Translations under genes and position numbers: made by a program
Shown here: one piece after another, positions 7,256 through 13,810 of the stretch
Layout of the letters: every line of letters begins with the position of its first letter
Position numbering within the stretch: position 1 is the first letter of the stretch
Notes under the pieces: generated by a model
The model's input: the letters and a program-made list of their open reading frames with translations, nothing else
What the model was told of the DNA's origin: nothing
Database searches by the model: none
Assembly: GCA_021848765.1 (NCBI GenBank)
Contig: JAJZTU010000048.1
Location: forward strand, 1-15,577
DNA: 15,577 bases
Direction of reading: 5' to 3'
DNA from: Bacillota bacterium
Lineage (GTDB): Bacteria; Bacillota; GCA-003054495; Carboxydocellales; JAJZTU01

Positions 7256-7657
7256 CTACACACCTCCTGCCCGGCTGCGAATGAAGTCAATGGTCGCTGT
7301 GGTGGGCGTACCGGGAGTAAAAATCTCGGCAACCCCGGCATCCTTCAGGAAGGGAATATCCTCGTCCGGAATAACTCCCCCGCCCACGACTAAAATATCC
7401 TCTATATTTTGGTTCTTCAGGAGTTCCATAACCCGCGGAAACAAGTGATTATGAGCCCCGGACAGACAGCTCAACCCAATAACCTGTACATCTTCCTGAA
7501 TAGCTGTCTCTACAATCTGTTCCGGAGTCTGGCGCAAACCGGTATACACCACTTCCATCCCGGCATTGCGCAGAGCCTGAGCGATAACCTTCGCTCCCCT
7601 GTCATGACCGTCTAACCCCGGCTTGGCAATCAATACCCGAATTGGCTTCTGACCCAC
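7256..7657 (-). CDS. Methylmalonyl-CoA mutase, B12-binding (small/C-terminal) subunit
   Basis: 133 residues forming a stand-alone cobalamin-binding domain. The base-off/His-on signature is complete: LDGHDRGAK with D16, H18 and G21, then GLSCLSGAHNHLF (SxL region, about 82-94) and VVGGGVIP (about 110-117), the GG turn that holds the nucleotide tail. It supplies adenosylcobalamin to the TIM-barrel subunit encoded upstream; the split large/small arrangement occurs in archaea and many Firmicutes, whereas most bacteria fuse the two. The start is GTG with GGGGGG 8-9 bases upstream, and the gap to the large-subunit gene is 24 bases. It could in principle serve another acyl-CoA mutase, but the neighbouring large subunit has methylmalonyl-specific residues. 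Confidence 0.94.
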   Translation of the reverse strand: MGQKPIRVLIAKPGLDGHDRGAKVIAQALRNAGMEVVYTGLRQTPEQIVETAIQEDVQVIGLSCLSGAHNHLFPRVMELLKNQNIEDILVVGGGVIPDEDIPFLKDAGVAEIFTPGTPTTATIDFIRSRAGGV

Positions 7658-7681
7658 AATAATTCCCCCCTTATAACACCT

Positions 7682-9358
7682 TTAGAATAATGATTCCTGT
7701 TGGTGTTCCCCAAAGACCTCACGCAATACCCCGCAAATTTCGCCCAGGGTTGCATAACCCTTGACTGCCTCCAGAATAACCGGAACCAGATTCCCGGTGC
7801 CTTGGGCAGTCGTTTTCAGGGTGGCCAAAACCTGGTTAACCCTCAGGTTGTCCCGCTTCTCCTTCAGCGCAGCCAGTTTCTTGCGCTGGTTGATTTCCAC
7901 AGAGGGGTCAACCCGCAGGATTTCCCTACCCGGCTCCTCCTTGAGAGTGAACAGATTAACACCCACCACAATCCGCTCATTGGACTCGATTTCCATCTGG
8001 TATTTAAAGGCGCTCTCCTGGATTTCCTTCTGCTGGTAGCCTCTTTCAATAGCCCGGACAGCTCCGCCCAATTCTTCAATCTTGTTGATGTATTCCAGGG
8101 CCTTGGTTTCAATCTCATTGGTAAGGGACTCTATATAGTAAGAACCGGCCAGGGGATCAACAGTATCCACAACATCAGTTTCATAGGCAATAACCTGCTG
8201 GGTCCGCAGGGCAATGAGGGCAGAAGCCTCAGTAGGCAATGCCAGGGCCTCATCCCGGGAGTTAGTGTGCAGGGACTGGGTCCCACCGAGGACAGCGCTC
8301 ATCGCCTGGTAAGCAACCCGCATGATATTTACATCAGGCTGCTGGGCAGTGAGTGTACAGCCGGCGGTCTGGGTGTGGAAGCGCAGCATCCAGGACTTGG
8401 GGTTCTTGGCTCCGAAGCGTTCCTTCATAATCTTGGCCCAGAGGCGGCGGGCAGCCCGGAATTTAGCAACTTCCTCAAAGAAGTTGGAATGGGCATTAAA
8501 GAAGAAAGAGAGCCGCGGAGCAAAGTCATCCACATTTAGCCCGGCCTTGATAGCTGCATCTACATAGGCAATACCGTCAGCCAGAGTAAAGGCCACCTCT
8601 TGCACGGCAGTAGAGCCTGCTTCCCGGATGTGGTAACCACTGATGCTAATGGTGTTCCAGTCAGGCACATTTTGGGCACAGAACCCGAAAATATCAGTAA
8701 TCAGCCGCATGGATGGGGCCGGGGGAAAAATATATGTGCCCCGGGCCATGTATTCCTTGAGAATATCATTTTGAATGGTGCCGGACAGCTTAGCAGAAGG
8801 CACACCCTGCTTTTCCCCCACAGCAATATACATGGAAAGGAGGACAGCAGCAGGGGCATTGATAGTCATGGAGGTACTTACCTTGTCAAGAGGAATCCCG
8901 TTCAACAAGGTCTCCATATCTTCCAAAGAGTCAATTGCCACCCCTACCTTGCCCACTTCACCCTGGGCCAGGGCGTGGTCGGAGTCATAACCGATCTGGG
9001 TAGGCAGGTCAAAGGCACAGCTTAAGCCGGTCTGGCCCTGTTCCAGCAGATATTTGAACCGGGTATTGGTTTCTTCCGCAGTACCAAATCCGGCGTACTG
9101 GCGCATGGTCCAAAAACGCCCGCGGTACATAGTAGGCTGGACACCCCTGGTAAAGGGATACTCACCGGGCAAACCAAGATCAGTCCCATAATCCAGGCCG
9201 GCGACATCGTCAGGGGTATACAGGCGCTGGACAGGGATTTCCGAATGGGTCTTGAATTGGCTTTTACGCTCAGGAAATCTGCTTAGAACCTTGCTTTCCA
9301 GTTTTTCGTTCCATTCCTTTTTGGACTGGGCAATCTTATCCAGTTTTTCCTTGCTCAC
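7682..9358 (-). CDS. Methylmalonyl-CoA mutase, large catalytic subunit
   Basis: 558 residues from the GTG at 9358; a GTG at 9367 would add three residues but sits on the ribosome binding site. It is the catalytic TIM-barrel subunit only, ending in the short helical region, and lacks the C-terminal B12 domain, which is encoded by the next gene. The substrate-binding segment reads YPFTRGVQPTMYRGRFWTMRQYAGF. By position, Y88, R206 (in EYMARGTYIFPP) and H243 (in SGYHIREA) match the residues known as Tyr89, Arg207 and His244 in the Propionibacterium enzyme. The first two distinguish methylmalonyl-CoA mutase from isobutyryl-CoA mutase, which has Phe and Gln. It converts (R)-methylmalonyl-CoA to succinyl-CoA by a radical rearrangement. 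The gene lies about 78 bases after sucD. No meaB/ArgK G-protein chaperone gene follows, although one is common beside such mutases. Confidence 0.95.
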   Translation of the reverse strand: MSKEKLDKIAQSKKEWNEKLESKVLSRFPERKSQFKTHSEIPVQRLYTPDDVAGLDYGTDLGLPGEYPFTRGVQPTMYRGRFWTMRQYAGFGTAEETNTRFKYLLEQGQTGLSCAFDLPTQIGYDSDHALAQGEVGKVGVAIDSLEDMETLLNGIPLDKVSTSMTINAPAAVLLSMYIAVGEKQGVPSAKLSGTIQNDILKEYMARGTYIFPPAPSMRLITDIFGFCAQNVPDWNTISISGYHIREAGSTAVQEVAFTLADGIAYVDAAIKAGLNVDDFAPRLSFFFNAHSNFFEEVAKFRAARRLWAKIMKERFGAKNPKSWMLRFHTQTAGCTLTAQQPDVNIMRVAYQAMSAVLGGTQSLHTNSRDEALALPTEASALIALRTQQVIAYETDVVDTVDPLAGSYYIESLTNEIETKALEYINKIEELGGAVRAIERGYQQKEIQESAFKYQMEIESNERIVVGVNLFTLKEEPGREILRVDPSVEINQRKKLAALKEKRDNLRVNQVLATLKTTAQGTGNLVPVILEAVKGYATLGEICGVLREVFGEHQQESLF

Positions 9359-9366
9359 TTGATACA

Positions 9367-9372
9367 CTCCCC
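9367..9372 (-). promoter_or_regulatory. Ribosome binding site deciding the mutase large-subunit start
   Basis: GGGGAG (minus strand, 9372-9367) lies 8 bases before the GTG at 9358 but overlaps the alternative GTG at 9367. The shorter protein, beginning SKEKLDKIAQ after the initiator, is therefore preferred. Confidence 0.55.
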
Positions 9373-9436
9373 TCTATTAGGCTACGAACACCCTTTGGCC
9401 ACACTTTGGCCGGACTTATTTATTGACCGCCGGGCA

Positions 9437-10312
9437 TTACTTCCGGCCTAAGGACTCCTGAATCAGTTGCGGTACCTGCCAGGGCAGTCCGGCAACCTTG
9501 GCGCCTGCAGCAGTCAGGGCCTCTGCCTTACTGGCGAAGGTCCCTTTACCCCGCTCGATGATAGCTCCGGCATGACCCATCCGTTTTCCGGGAGGAGCGC
9601 TTTTACCGGCCAGGAAGGCTACTACCGGTTTAGTCATTTCTTTGATATACTGAGATGCCACTTCCTCAGCATTACCACCGATTTCCCCTACCAAAACCAC
9701 TGCCTCAGTCCCGGGATCAGCTTCAAACATTTTCAGCACATCAACAAAGCTGAGACCTACCACCCGGTCACCACCCAAACCAACTACAGTGGACTGGCCC
9801 ACCCCGGCATTGCTGAGGTTAAAGACAATTTCGTAACTTAAGGTCCCGCTGCGGGCTACAACCCCTACGTTACCAGGCGTGTTGAACACCGCATTGGGCA
9901 TAATACCCATTTTACATTTACCGGGAGAAACAATCCCAAAGGTATTGGGACCCAGGACGATTGTACCCCGTTCCTTGGCTAAAGCCATAATGGCCATTTC
10001 ATCATGAACCGGTACGTGCTCGGTGATGATTACTACAGTTTTAATTCCGGCGTCAATTGCCTCAAAAGCAGCATCCTTGACACCCTGGGAAGGAATGAAG
10101 ATAATGGAGGCATCAGGACGAACTTTCTCTACTGCTTCAGCCACAGTGTCGAAAACAGGTACTCCTTCGACTTCTTGTCCACCTTTTCCCGGTGAAATAC
10201 CACCAACCACCTTGGAGCCATATGCTACCATTTGGCCGAGATGAAAGCTGCCCTGTTTACCGGTAGCCCCTTGAACTATTACGCGAGTATTTTCATCAAT
10301 TATAACTGCCAT
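9437..10312 (-). CDS. sucD: Succinyl-CoA synthetase alpha subunit
   Basis: 291 residues, the normal length. Residues 1 to about 125 are the CoA-binding Rossmann domain (VIVQGATGKQGSFHLGQM, SPGKGG). Residues 125-291 are the ligase domain carrying the phosphohistidine motif GKRMGHAGAII with H247. VGEIGGNAEEVA is also typical. With the beta subunit it makes succinate, CoA and ATP (or GTP) from succinyl-CoA, the substrate-level phosphorylation step at the end of the pathway, or runs in reverse. The position corresponding to the E. coli alpha-subunit cysteine in GPNCPG is threonine here (GPNTFG, T124). The ATG has GGGGGGAG 7 bases upstream, overlapping the sucC stop codon; the gap to sucC is 14 bases, which suggests tight co-expression. 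Confidence 0.95.
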   Translation of the reverse strand: MAVIIDENTRVIVQGATGKQGSFHLGQMVAYGSKVVGGISPGKGGQEVEGVPVFDTVAEAVEKVRPDASIIFIPSQGVKDAAFEAIDAGIKTVVIITEHVPVHDEMAIMALAKERGTIVLGPNTFGIVSPGKCKMGIMPNAVFNTPGNVGVVARSGTLSYEIVFNLSNAGVGQSTVVGLGGDRVVGLSFVDVLKMFEADPGTEAVVLVGEIGGNAEEVASQYIKEMTKPVVAFLAGKSAPPGKRMGHAGAIIERGKGTFASKAEALTAAGAKVAGLPWQVPQLIQESLGRK

Positions 10313-10326
10313 TGTTTCTCTCCCCC

Positions 10327-11442
10327 CTACGCCTGCCGGGCCAATTCTACAGCTTTGGCCACAGCTTCATCTACTCTACTATAGGCATCAATACCAATTT
10401 CTTTCAAAATCCGTACCCCTTCATCCTGGTTAGTGCCCACCAGGCGGATGACTACAGGGACAGGAATCCCTATGCTTTCCTTGACCTTGGCAAAGGCCAT
10501 GGCTACATCGTCACAGCGGGTGATTCCCCCGAAAATATTGGCCAGGATAGCCTTGGGCTTGGTGGAAATGAGGATTTCCAGAGCTTTTGCGGTAGCTTCC
10601 ATGCTGGACCCGCCTCCGGCATCCATAAAGTTCTTTGCCGCCCCGCCAAAGTGCTGGATGATATCCAGAGTGGCCATGGTAATTCCGGCGCCATTGGCCA
10701 TTACCCCAATATCACCGTCTAATTCCACATAGGAAATGCCCAGTTCGTGAGCTTTCTTTTCCACCTCAGTGCGCTCTTCCACATAGGGAGTGCCTTGGGG
10801 CCACCGGAAGTCAGCCTCATCGTCAACGGTCATCTTACCGTCAGCAGCAATGATTTTATCACCGCTGATCACCAGGGGGTTAATCTCCGCCAGTTCGGCA
10901 TCATAGGCCTTAAACACCTGCCACATTTTTTGGAGCACACCCTGAATTTGCTTGGCTATCTCACCCCGGACTCCCATTTGACGGGTAATCTCCCGGGAAA
11001 CATAGGGCATGATCCCAATATTAATATCCAGATAGTATTTGACCAGATGCTCTTCAGGGACTTCCTCTATGTCCATGCCGCCATGGGTTGAAGCAATTAC
11101 CAGAGGCTTTCTGGCAGCGCCATCCAGGGCGATGGCCACATAGATTTCCTTTTCAATCTTGATTTTTTCAACAACCAAAACCTGCTCTATTTTAAGGCCG
11201 CGGATTTCACTCTGGAGCAAAACCTCAGCAGCCTGTTTAGCTTCCTCAGGAGTATCTGCGAACTTGATGCCCCCGGCCTTACCCCGCCCACCGGTAAGCA
11301 CCTGGGACTTAATCACCACCGGTCCGCCGATTTCCCTGGCAACCTGGGCAGCCTCGTCCGCACTGTAAGCAACACGGCCCTGTGGAACAGGAATGCCGTT
11401 TTGGCCGAAAATATCTTTGGCCATGAACTCGAACATCTTCAT
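10327..11442 (-). CDS. sucC: Succinyl-CoA synthetase beta subunit
   Basis: 371 residues, slightly short of the 385-390 usual for SucC. Residues 1 to about 230 form the ATP-grasp domain (KSQVLTGGRGKAGGIKFA near 45-62; AELAEINPLVI; AADGKMTVDDEADFR). Residues 235-371 form the ligase/CoA domain (GVMANGAGITMATLDII; DAGGGSSMEA; ANIFGGITRCDDVA; VIRLVGTNQDEGVRIL). It is the nucleotide-binding partner of SucD. This is the first gene of the eight-gene methylmalonyl-CoA operon. AAAGGAGG lies 9 bases before the ATG at 11442; a second in-frame ATG two codons later would give the more common MFEFMAKDIF beginning but is worse spaced. Upstream is the predicted sigma-54 promoter. Nucleotide preference (ATP or GTP) cannot be read from the sequence. 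Confidence 0.95.
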   Translation of the reverse strand: MKMFEFMAKDIFGQNGIPVPQGRVAYSADEAAQVAREIGGPVVIKSQVLTGGRGKAGGIKFADTPEEAKQAAEVLLQSEIRGLKIEQVLVVEKIKIEKEIYVAIALDGAARKPLVIASTHGGMDIEEVPEEHLVKYYLDINIGIMPYVSREITRQMGVRGEIAKQIQGVLQKMWQVFKAYDAELAEINPLVISGDKIIAADGKMTVDDEADFRWPQGTPYVEERTEVEKKAHELGISYVELDGDIGVMANGAGITMATLDIIQHFGGAAKNFMDAGGGSSMEATAKALEILISTKPKAILANIFGGITRCDDVAMAFAKVKESIGIPVPVVIRLVGTNQDEGVRILKEIGIDAYSRVDEAVAKAVELARQA

Positions 11443-11499
11443 TTTGCTTATCCTCCTTTGTATAATTCATTTAAATAACCGCATACCCTGGAAACAAAT

Positions 11500-11515
11500 T
11501 GCAATAATTATGCCA
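11500..11515 (-). promoter_or_regulatory. Predicted sigma-54 (-24/-12) promoter of the methylmalonyl-CoA operon
   Basis: The minus-strand sequence TGGCATAATTATTGCA (11515-11500) matches the consensus TGGCACG-N4-TTGCW at all core positions, with the invariant GG and GC exactly 10 bases apart. Transcription would begin near 11489, leaving a leader of about 47 bases before sucC. An overlapping weaker sigma-A candidate exists (TTTACT 11536-11531, 18 bases, CATAAT 11512-11507), so sigma-54 control is a prediction. Confidence 0.6.
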
Positions 11516-11588
11516 TTAGTGAAAATTTTCAGTAAAGTTTTCTGACAACATCTGTGAACTGTAGTTATTTTTCGTTTAAAGGTCGAAT

Positions 11589-11720
11589 TTTGCGGCAAAC
11601 GGTAATTGTGAATTCCAGCACGACCGCCAGTCATTAATCCGAAATTGATTATTGCAATAATCTGCGCGCAATTATTTGCGCAAGAGTGCAATTATTTGCG
11701 TTCCGAGTTTTGCAATTGAA
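11589..11720 (-). promoter_or_regulatory. Cluster of TTGC/GCAA palindromes, likely enhancer (UAS) region
   Basis: This stretch, 75-205 bases upstream of the -24/-12 element, holds several related symmetric sites: TTTGC-G-GCAAA (11589-11599); the perfect 16-bp palindrome GATTATTGCAATAATC (11647-11662); GCGCAA-TTAT-TTGCGC (11666-11681); a second copy of GCAATTATTTGCG at 11688-11700, exactly 20 bases after the first copy at 11668-11680; and TTTTGCAATTG (11708-11718). The position and repeated symmetry suit a sigma-54 activator. Together with the promoter and the terminator at 11767-11802 this accounts for the 410-base gap 11443-11852. Confidence 0.5.
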
Positions 11721-11766
11721 TACTAAAAAGTAAACCGGGAAAACCTATGCACCCAAAAGTAAACAA

Positions 11767-11802
11767 AAAGCCGGGGATAGGCGAAACCTATTTCCCGGCT
11801 TT
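11767..11802 (-). terminator. Intrinsic terminator of the perR gene
   Basis: AAAGCCGGG (11767-11775) pairs with CCCGGCTTT (11794-11802), extended inward by ATAGG/CCTAT around a CGAAA loop. On the minus strand the stem is followed by TTGTTTACTTTT. It lies about 50 bases after the stop codon of the Fur-family gene. A shorter T-run on the plus side makes weak bidirectional function possible. Confidence 0.75.
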
Positions 11803-11852
11803 ATTATGTCTTTGCAACTCCTTGGCATAACGTTTTTTAAGCTAATAACTCC

Positions 11853-12254
11853 TTAGCTTTGTGGTCCTGCAGCTTTACATTTCCGGCAGGTCCCGTAAAA
11901 CTCCAAACGGTGATGCTTAATTTCGGTCTCAAGCGCTTGAGCTGCCAGCATATCCAGTTCCTTCTGAATAGGAATGTCTACATCCAATACCGCTCCACAT
12001 TTTTCACAAACAAAATGGTAGTGCTCCTGAGGATTACCGTCATAACGGCTCAGCGTGCTTCCGTAGTTTAATTCCAGAATTTCGCCCATATCTTTTAAAA
12101 TATTCAGGTTCCGGTATACAGTTCCTAAGCTCAGATTGGGCAGTTCCTTGCGCGCCTGCATATAAATCCAGTCCGCAGGGGGATGAGACTTGGTACTTTT
12201 GAGGACATCCAGGATAACCCGTTTTTGTTTGGTCATGCGCGTGGCCTTTGTCAT
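11853..12254 (-). CDS. perR: PerR-type Fur-family metal-dependent peroxide regulator
   Basis: 133 residues with the Fur fold: an N-terminal winged-helix (about 1-70, with LSLGTVYRNLNILKDMG as recognition region) and a C-terminal dimerisation domain. All five regulatory-metal ligands known from Bacillus subtilis PerR are present with a constant offset of 13: H24, D72, H78, H80 and D91 (H37, D85, H91, H93, D104). Asp at position 72, not Glu, is the feature that separates PerR from Fur. The structural zinc cysteines are C83, C86, C123 and C126. The protein should repress oxidative-stress genes with Fe2+ or Mn2+ and be inactivated when peroxide oxidises its histidines. AAGGGG precedes the ATG at 12254. 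It has its own promoter and terminator and lies just downstream of the moxR-VWA pair. The N-terminus is shorter than B. subtilis PerR by 13 residues. Confidence 0.9.
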   Translation of the reverse strand: MTKATRMTKQKRVILDVLKSTKSHPPADWIYMQARKELPNLSLGTVYRNLNILKDMGEILELNYGSTLSRYDGNPQEHYHFVCEKCGAVLDVDIPIQKELDMLAAQALETEIKHHRLEFYGTCRKCKAAGPQS

Positions 12255-12299
12255 AGCACATCCCCTTCTTATTCGGAACGGTTATCAAATGTTAGCTTT

Positions 12300-12328
12300 A
12301 GTTTACTGAATTTTCGGGGGATTGTCAA
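12300..12328 (-). promoter_or_regulatory. Predicted sigma-A promoter of perR
   Basis: On the minus strand a perfect TTGACA (12328-12323) is followed after exactly 17 bases by TAAACT (12305-12300, four of six matches to TATAAT). The start codon at 12254 is about 45 bases downstream. I do not see a clear PerR box (TTATAAT-N-ATTATAA) overlapping it. Confidence 0.55.
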
Positions 12329-12337
12329 TTGCTACGT

Positions 12338-12364
12338 TGCATTAAGTGCTATGCTGCATTAAGT
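12338..12364. repeat. Short direct repeat at the VWA gene stop codon
   Basis: TGCATTAAGT occurs at 12338-12347 and 12355-12364, 17 bases apart. The second copy contains the VWA gene stop codon. No terminator hairpin is visible between this gene and perR, so read-through into perR is possible. Confidence 0.5.
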
Positions 12365-13771
12365 CAGACTCAAAAGCCTCATGACTTTCTCCAGGTGGGC
12401 CAGAGTGTAGCATTCGTGCATTCTGCAGTACCGCATAAGCCGCCGGACTTGCATCAGGGAGTTCCATTCCTGCTTGGGGAGGGTATTGAGCCAGAGAATA
12501 TCCTTGACCTTACCGGCCATTTTAGCCAGATAGAATTCTGCTTTCTCTATGGCTACAGTTTTAGCGTCACTAACTATGATAACGACGGTATCACCGGTGA
12601 ATACTCCCGGATGGCGGTGCCAGAGGCGCTTTAAGGATTCCCCGAGGTTGGTCCCCTTACCCCAGACCTGGCTCTCGTTCATCACCCTGGTCATAGTCTG
12701 TTCAAAGTTGATAGGTCCGCCAAAGTAAGGGGTAACTCTTTCCACATCCTCGGCAAAGACAAAACTTTCGATGCTTTGGGCTGCACTGGAGAGGCCGTAG
12801 ATAAATTGCAGGACAAAGGCAGCATAGCGGGCCATAGAACCGGATACGTCACAAATAAGGAGCAGTTTGGGGCGGTCAATTTTCTTGGTCTTATATTTTA
12901 AGTTTAACATTGTTCCGCCAAAGCGGATATTATGCCGGATAGTCCGGCGAAGGTCTACCTTTTGGCGTTTTTGGCTCTGGCGGTAGCGCCGGGATATCCT
13001 GGTGGCCAGCTTTTTGGCCAGTTTGTGAATTACCAGGGAAACCCTGGGCAGATCTTTGTCGGCAATATTGCGCATATCCTCGTGGAGAATGGATTCATCG
13101 CCTATAATGTTTTCCACTATATGTTCCAGGACCTCGTCCAACTCATCTTCCCCCGTATAACGGGGTTGAAGCAGCCGCTGCTTTTTCCGTTCTGCTTTTT
13201 CCTCTTCCAATTGAGCAAGCTTTCTTTTCCAGAAATTGAGCTGACTGCGCACCACACTGCTCATAAGGTCATTGGGGTCTACAATTTGATTGCCGGCCTG
13301 ATGATGTTTCAGGAAGTCCCTGATTTTTTGTTTTTCCTCTTCAGGAAGCTTGGTGTAGGTATCTTTTTGTTCGTCAGTGAGATCCACTTTAATCTCCCAG
13401 GCCCCTGAATCGCCTCCTGCTTCCTCCGGCCCTGCAAAGACCAGTTCGGCTTCCGCCTGTTCCAGCAGAGCTTCCTGTTCCTCCTTCTGCTTTTGAAACT
13501 CCTGAAGCCTCAGGCGTTTCTCATCCCAGGGTACAAAATAGGAATCAAATGCCTGGCCGAAAATCCTTTGGGCCTCCTGATCCTTACAAAGGGTGGCCCG
13601 GAGCGCCGTTTTTACCATGGCACGGTCCATCAAGTCAGTGAGTAGAAGACCGTTTAGGGCATCAATAGCCTCGGCAGAACTAACCCGCACCCCCATCTGG
13701 CGCAAAATGTGGAAAAACCTCACCAAGTGGTGCTCGAAGATATTTTCCAGTTTGTTGATACTTTCGCTCAC
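12359..13771 (-). CDS. VWA domain protein, CoxE-like
   Basis: 470 residues. The first 90 residues are helical (a CoxE-like N-terminal region: LVRFFHILRQMGVRVSSAEAIDAL). Residues about 85-205 are highly charged with predicted coiled-coil stretches (EKRLRLQEFQKQKEEQEALLEQAEAE; LAQLEEEKAERKKQR). Residues about 300-470 form a von Willebrand factor A domain. Its MIDAS metal site has DVSGS (D308, S310, S312), a threonine in WGKGTNLGES, and an aspartate in IIVSDAKT. Proteins of this family work with a MoxR-type AAA+ ATPase as a chaperone pair that inserts metals or cofactors into, or remodels, a target protein. The partner ATPase gene is 39 bases upstream. The C-terminus overlaps a 10-bp direct repeat. 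No target enzyme is encoded in the window, so the client is unknown. Confidence 0.85.
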   Translation of the reverse strand: MSESINKLENIFEHHLVRFFHILRQMGVRVSSAEAIDALNGLLLTDLMDRAMVKTALRATLCKDQEAQRIFGQAFDSYFVPWDEKRLRLQEFQKQKEEQEALLEQAEAELVFAGPEEAGGDSGAWEIKVDLTDEQKDTYTKLPEEEKQKIRDFLKHHQAGNQIVDPNDLMSSVVRSQLNFWKRKLAQLEEEKAERKKQRLLQPRYTGEDELDEVLEHIVENIIGDESILHEDMRNIADKDLPRVSLVIHKLAKKLATRISRRYRQSQKRQKVDLRRTIRHNIRFGGTMLNLKYKTKKIDRPKLLLICDVSGSMARYAAFVLQFIYGLSSAAQSIESFVFAEDVERVTPYFGGPINFEQTMTRVMNESQVWGKGTNLGESLKRLWHRHPGVFTGDTVVIIVSDAKTVAIEKAEFYLAKMAGKVKDILWLNTLPKQEWNSLMQVRRLMRYCRMHECYTLAHLEKVMRLLSLT

Positions 13772-13810
13772 AGGGGCACCTCCTCGCCCGGATTATCCAC
13801 ATCAGCGGCC

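Noticed and set aside
7700..8539. A 279-codon plus-strand open frame inside the mutase gene
   Set aside because: It is antisense to a clear, full-length mutase subunit. The translation has no recognisable domain and there is no ribosome binding site. It reflects codon bias of the real gene.
11507..11536. Sigma-A type promoter TTTACT-N18-CATAAT upstream of sucC
   Set aside because: It overlaps the sigma-54 element, has a long spacer and a poorer -35. Kept as a possible secondary promoter but not listed as the main one.
11467..11691. A 74-codon minus-strand open frame upstream of sucC
   Set aside because: It has no ribosome binding site, its sequence is not protein-like, and it spans the palindromes and the -24/-12 promoter. 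It is treated as intergenic regulatory DNA.
11726..11764. Direct repeat AAAAGTAAAC (11726-11735 and 11755-11764)
   Set aside because: It is short and AT-rich and lies around the perR terminator tail; likely chance.
12255..12330. A PerR box in the perR promoter
   Set aside because: No 7-1-7 TTATAAT-like inverted repeat could be found; the AT-rich matches were too weak.
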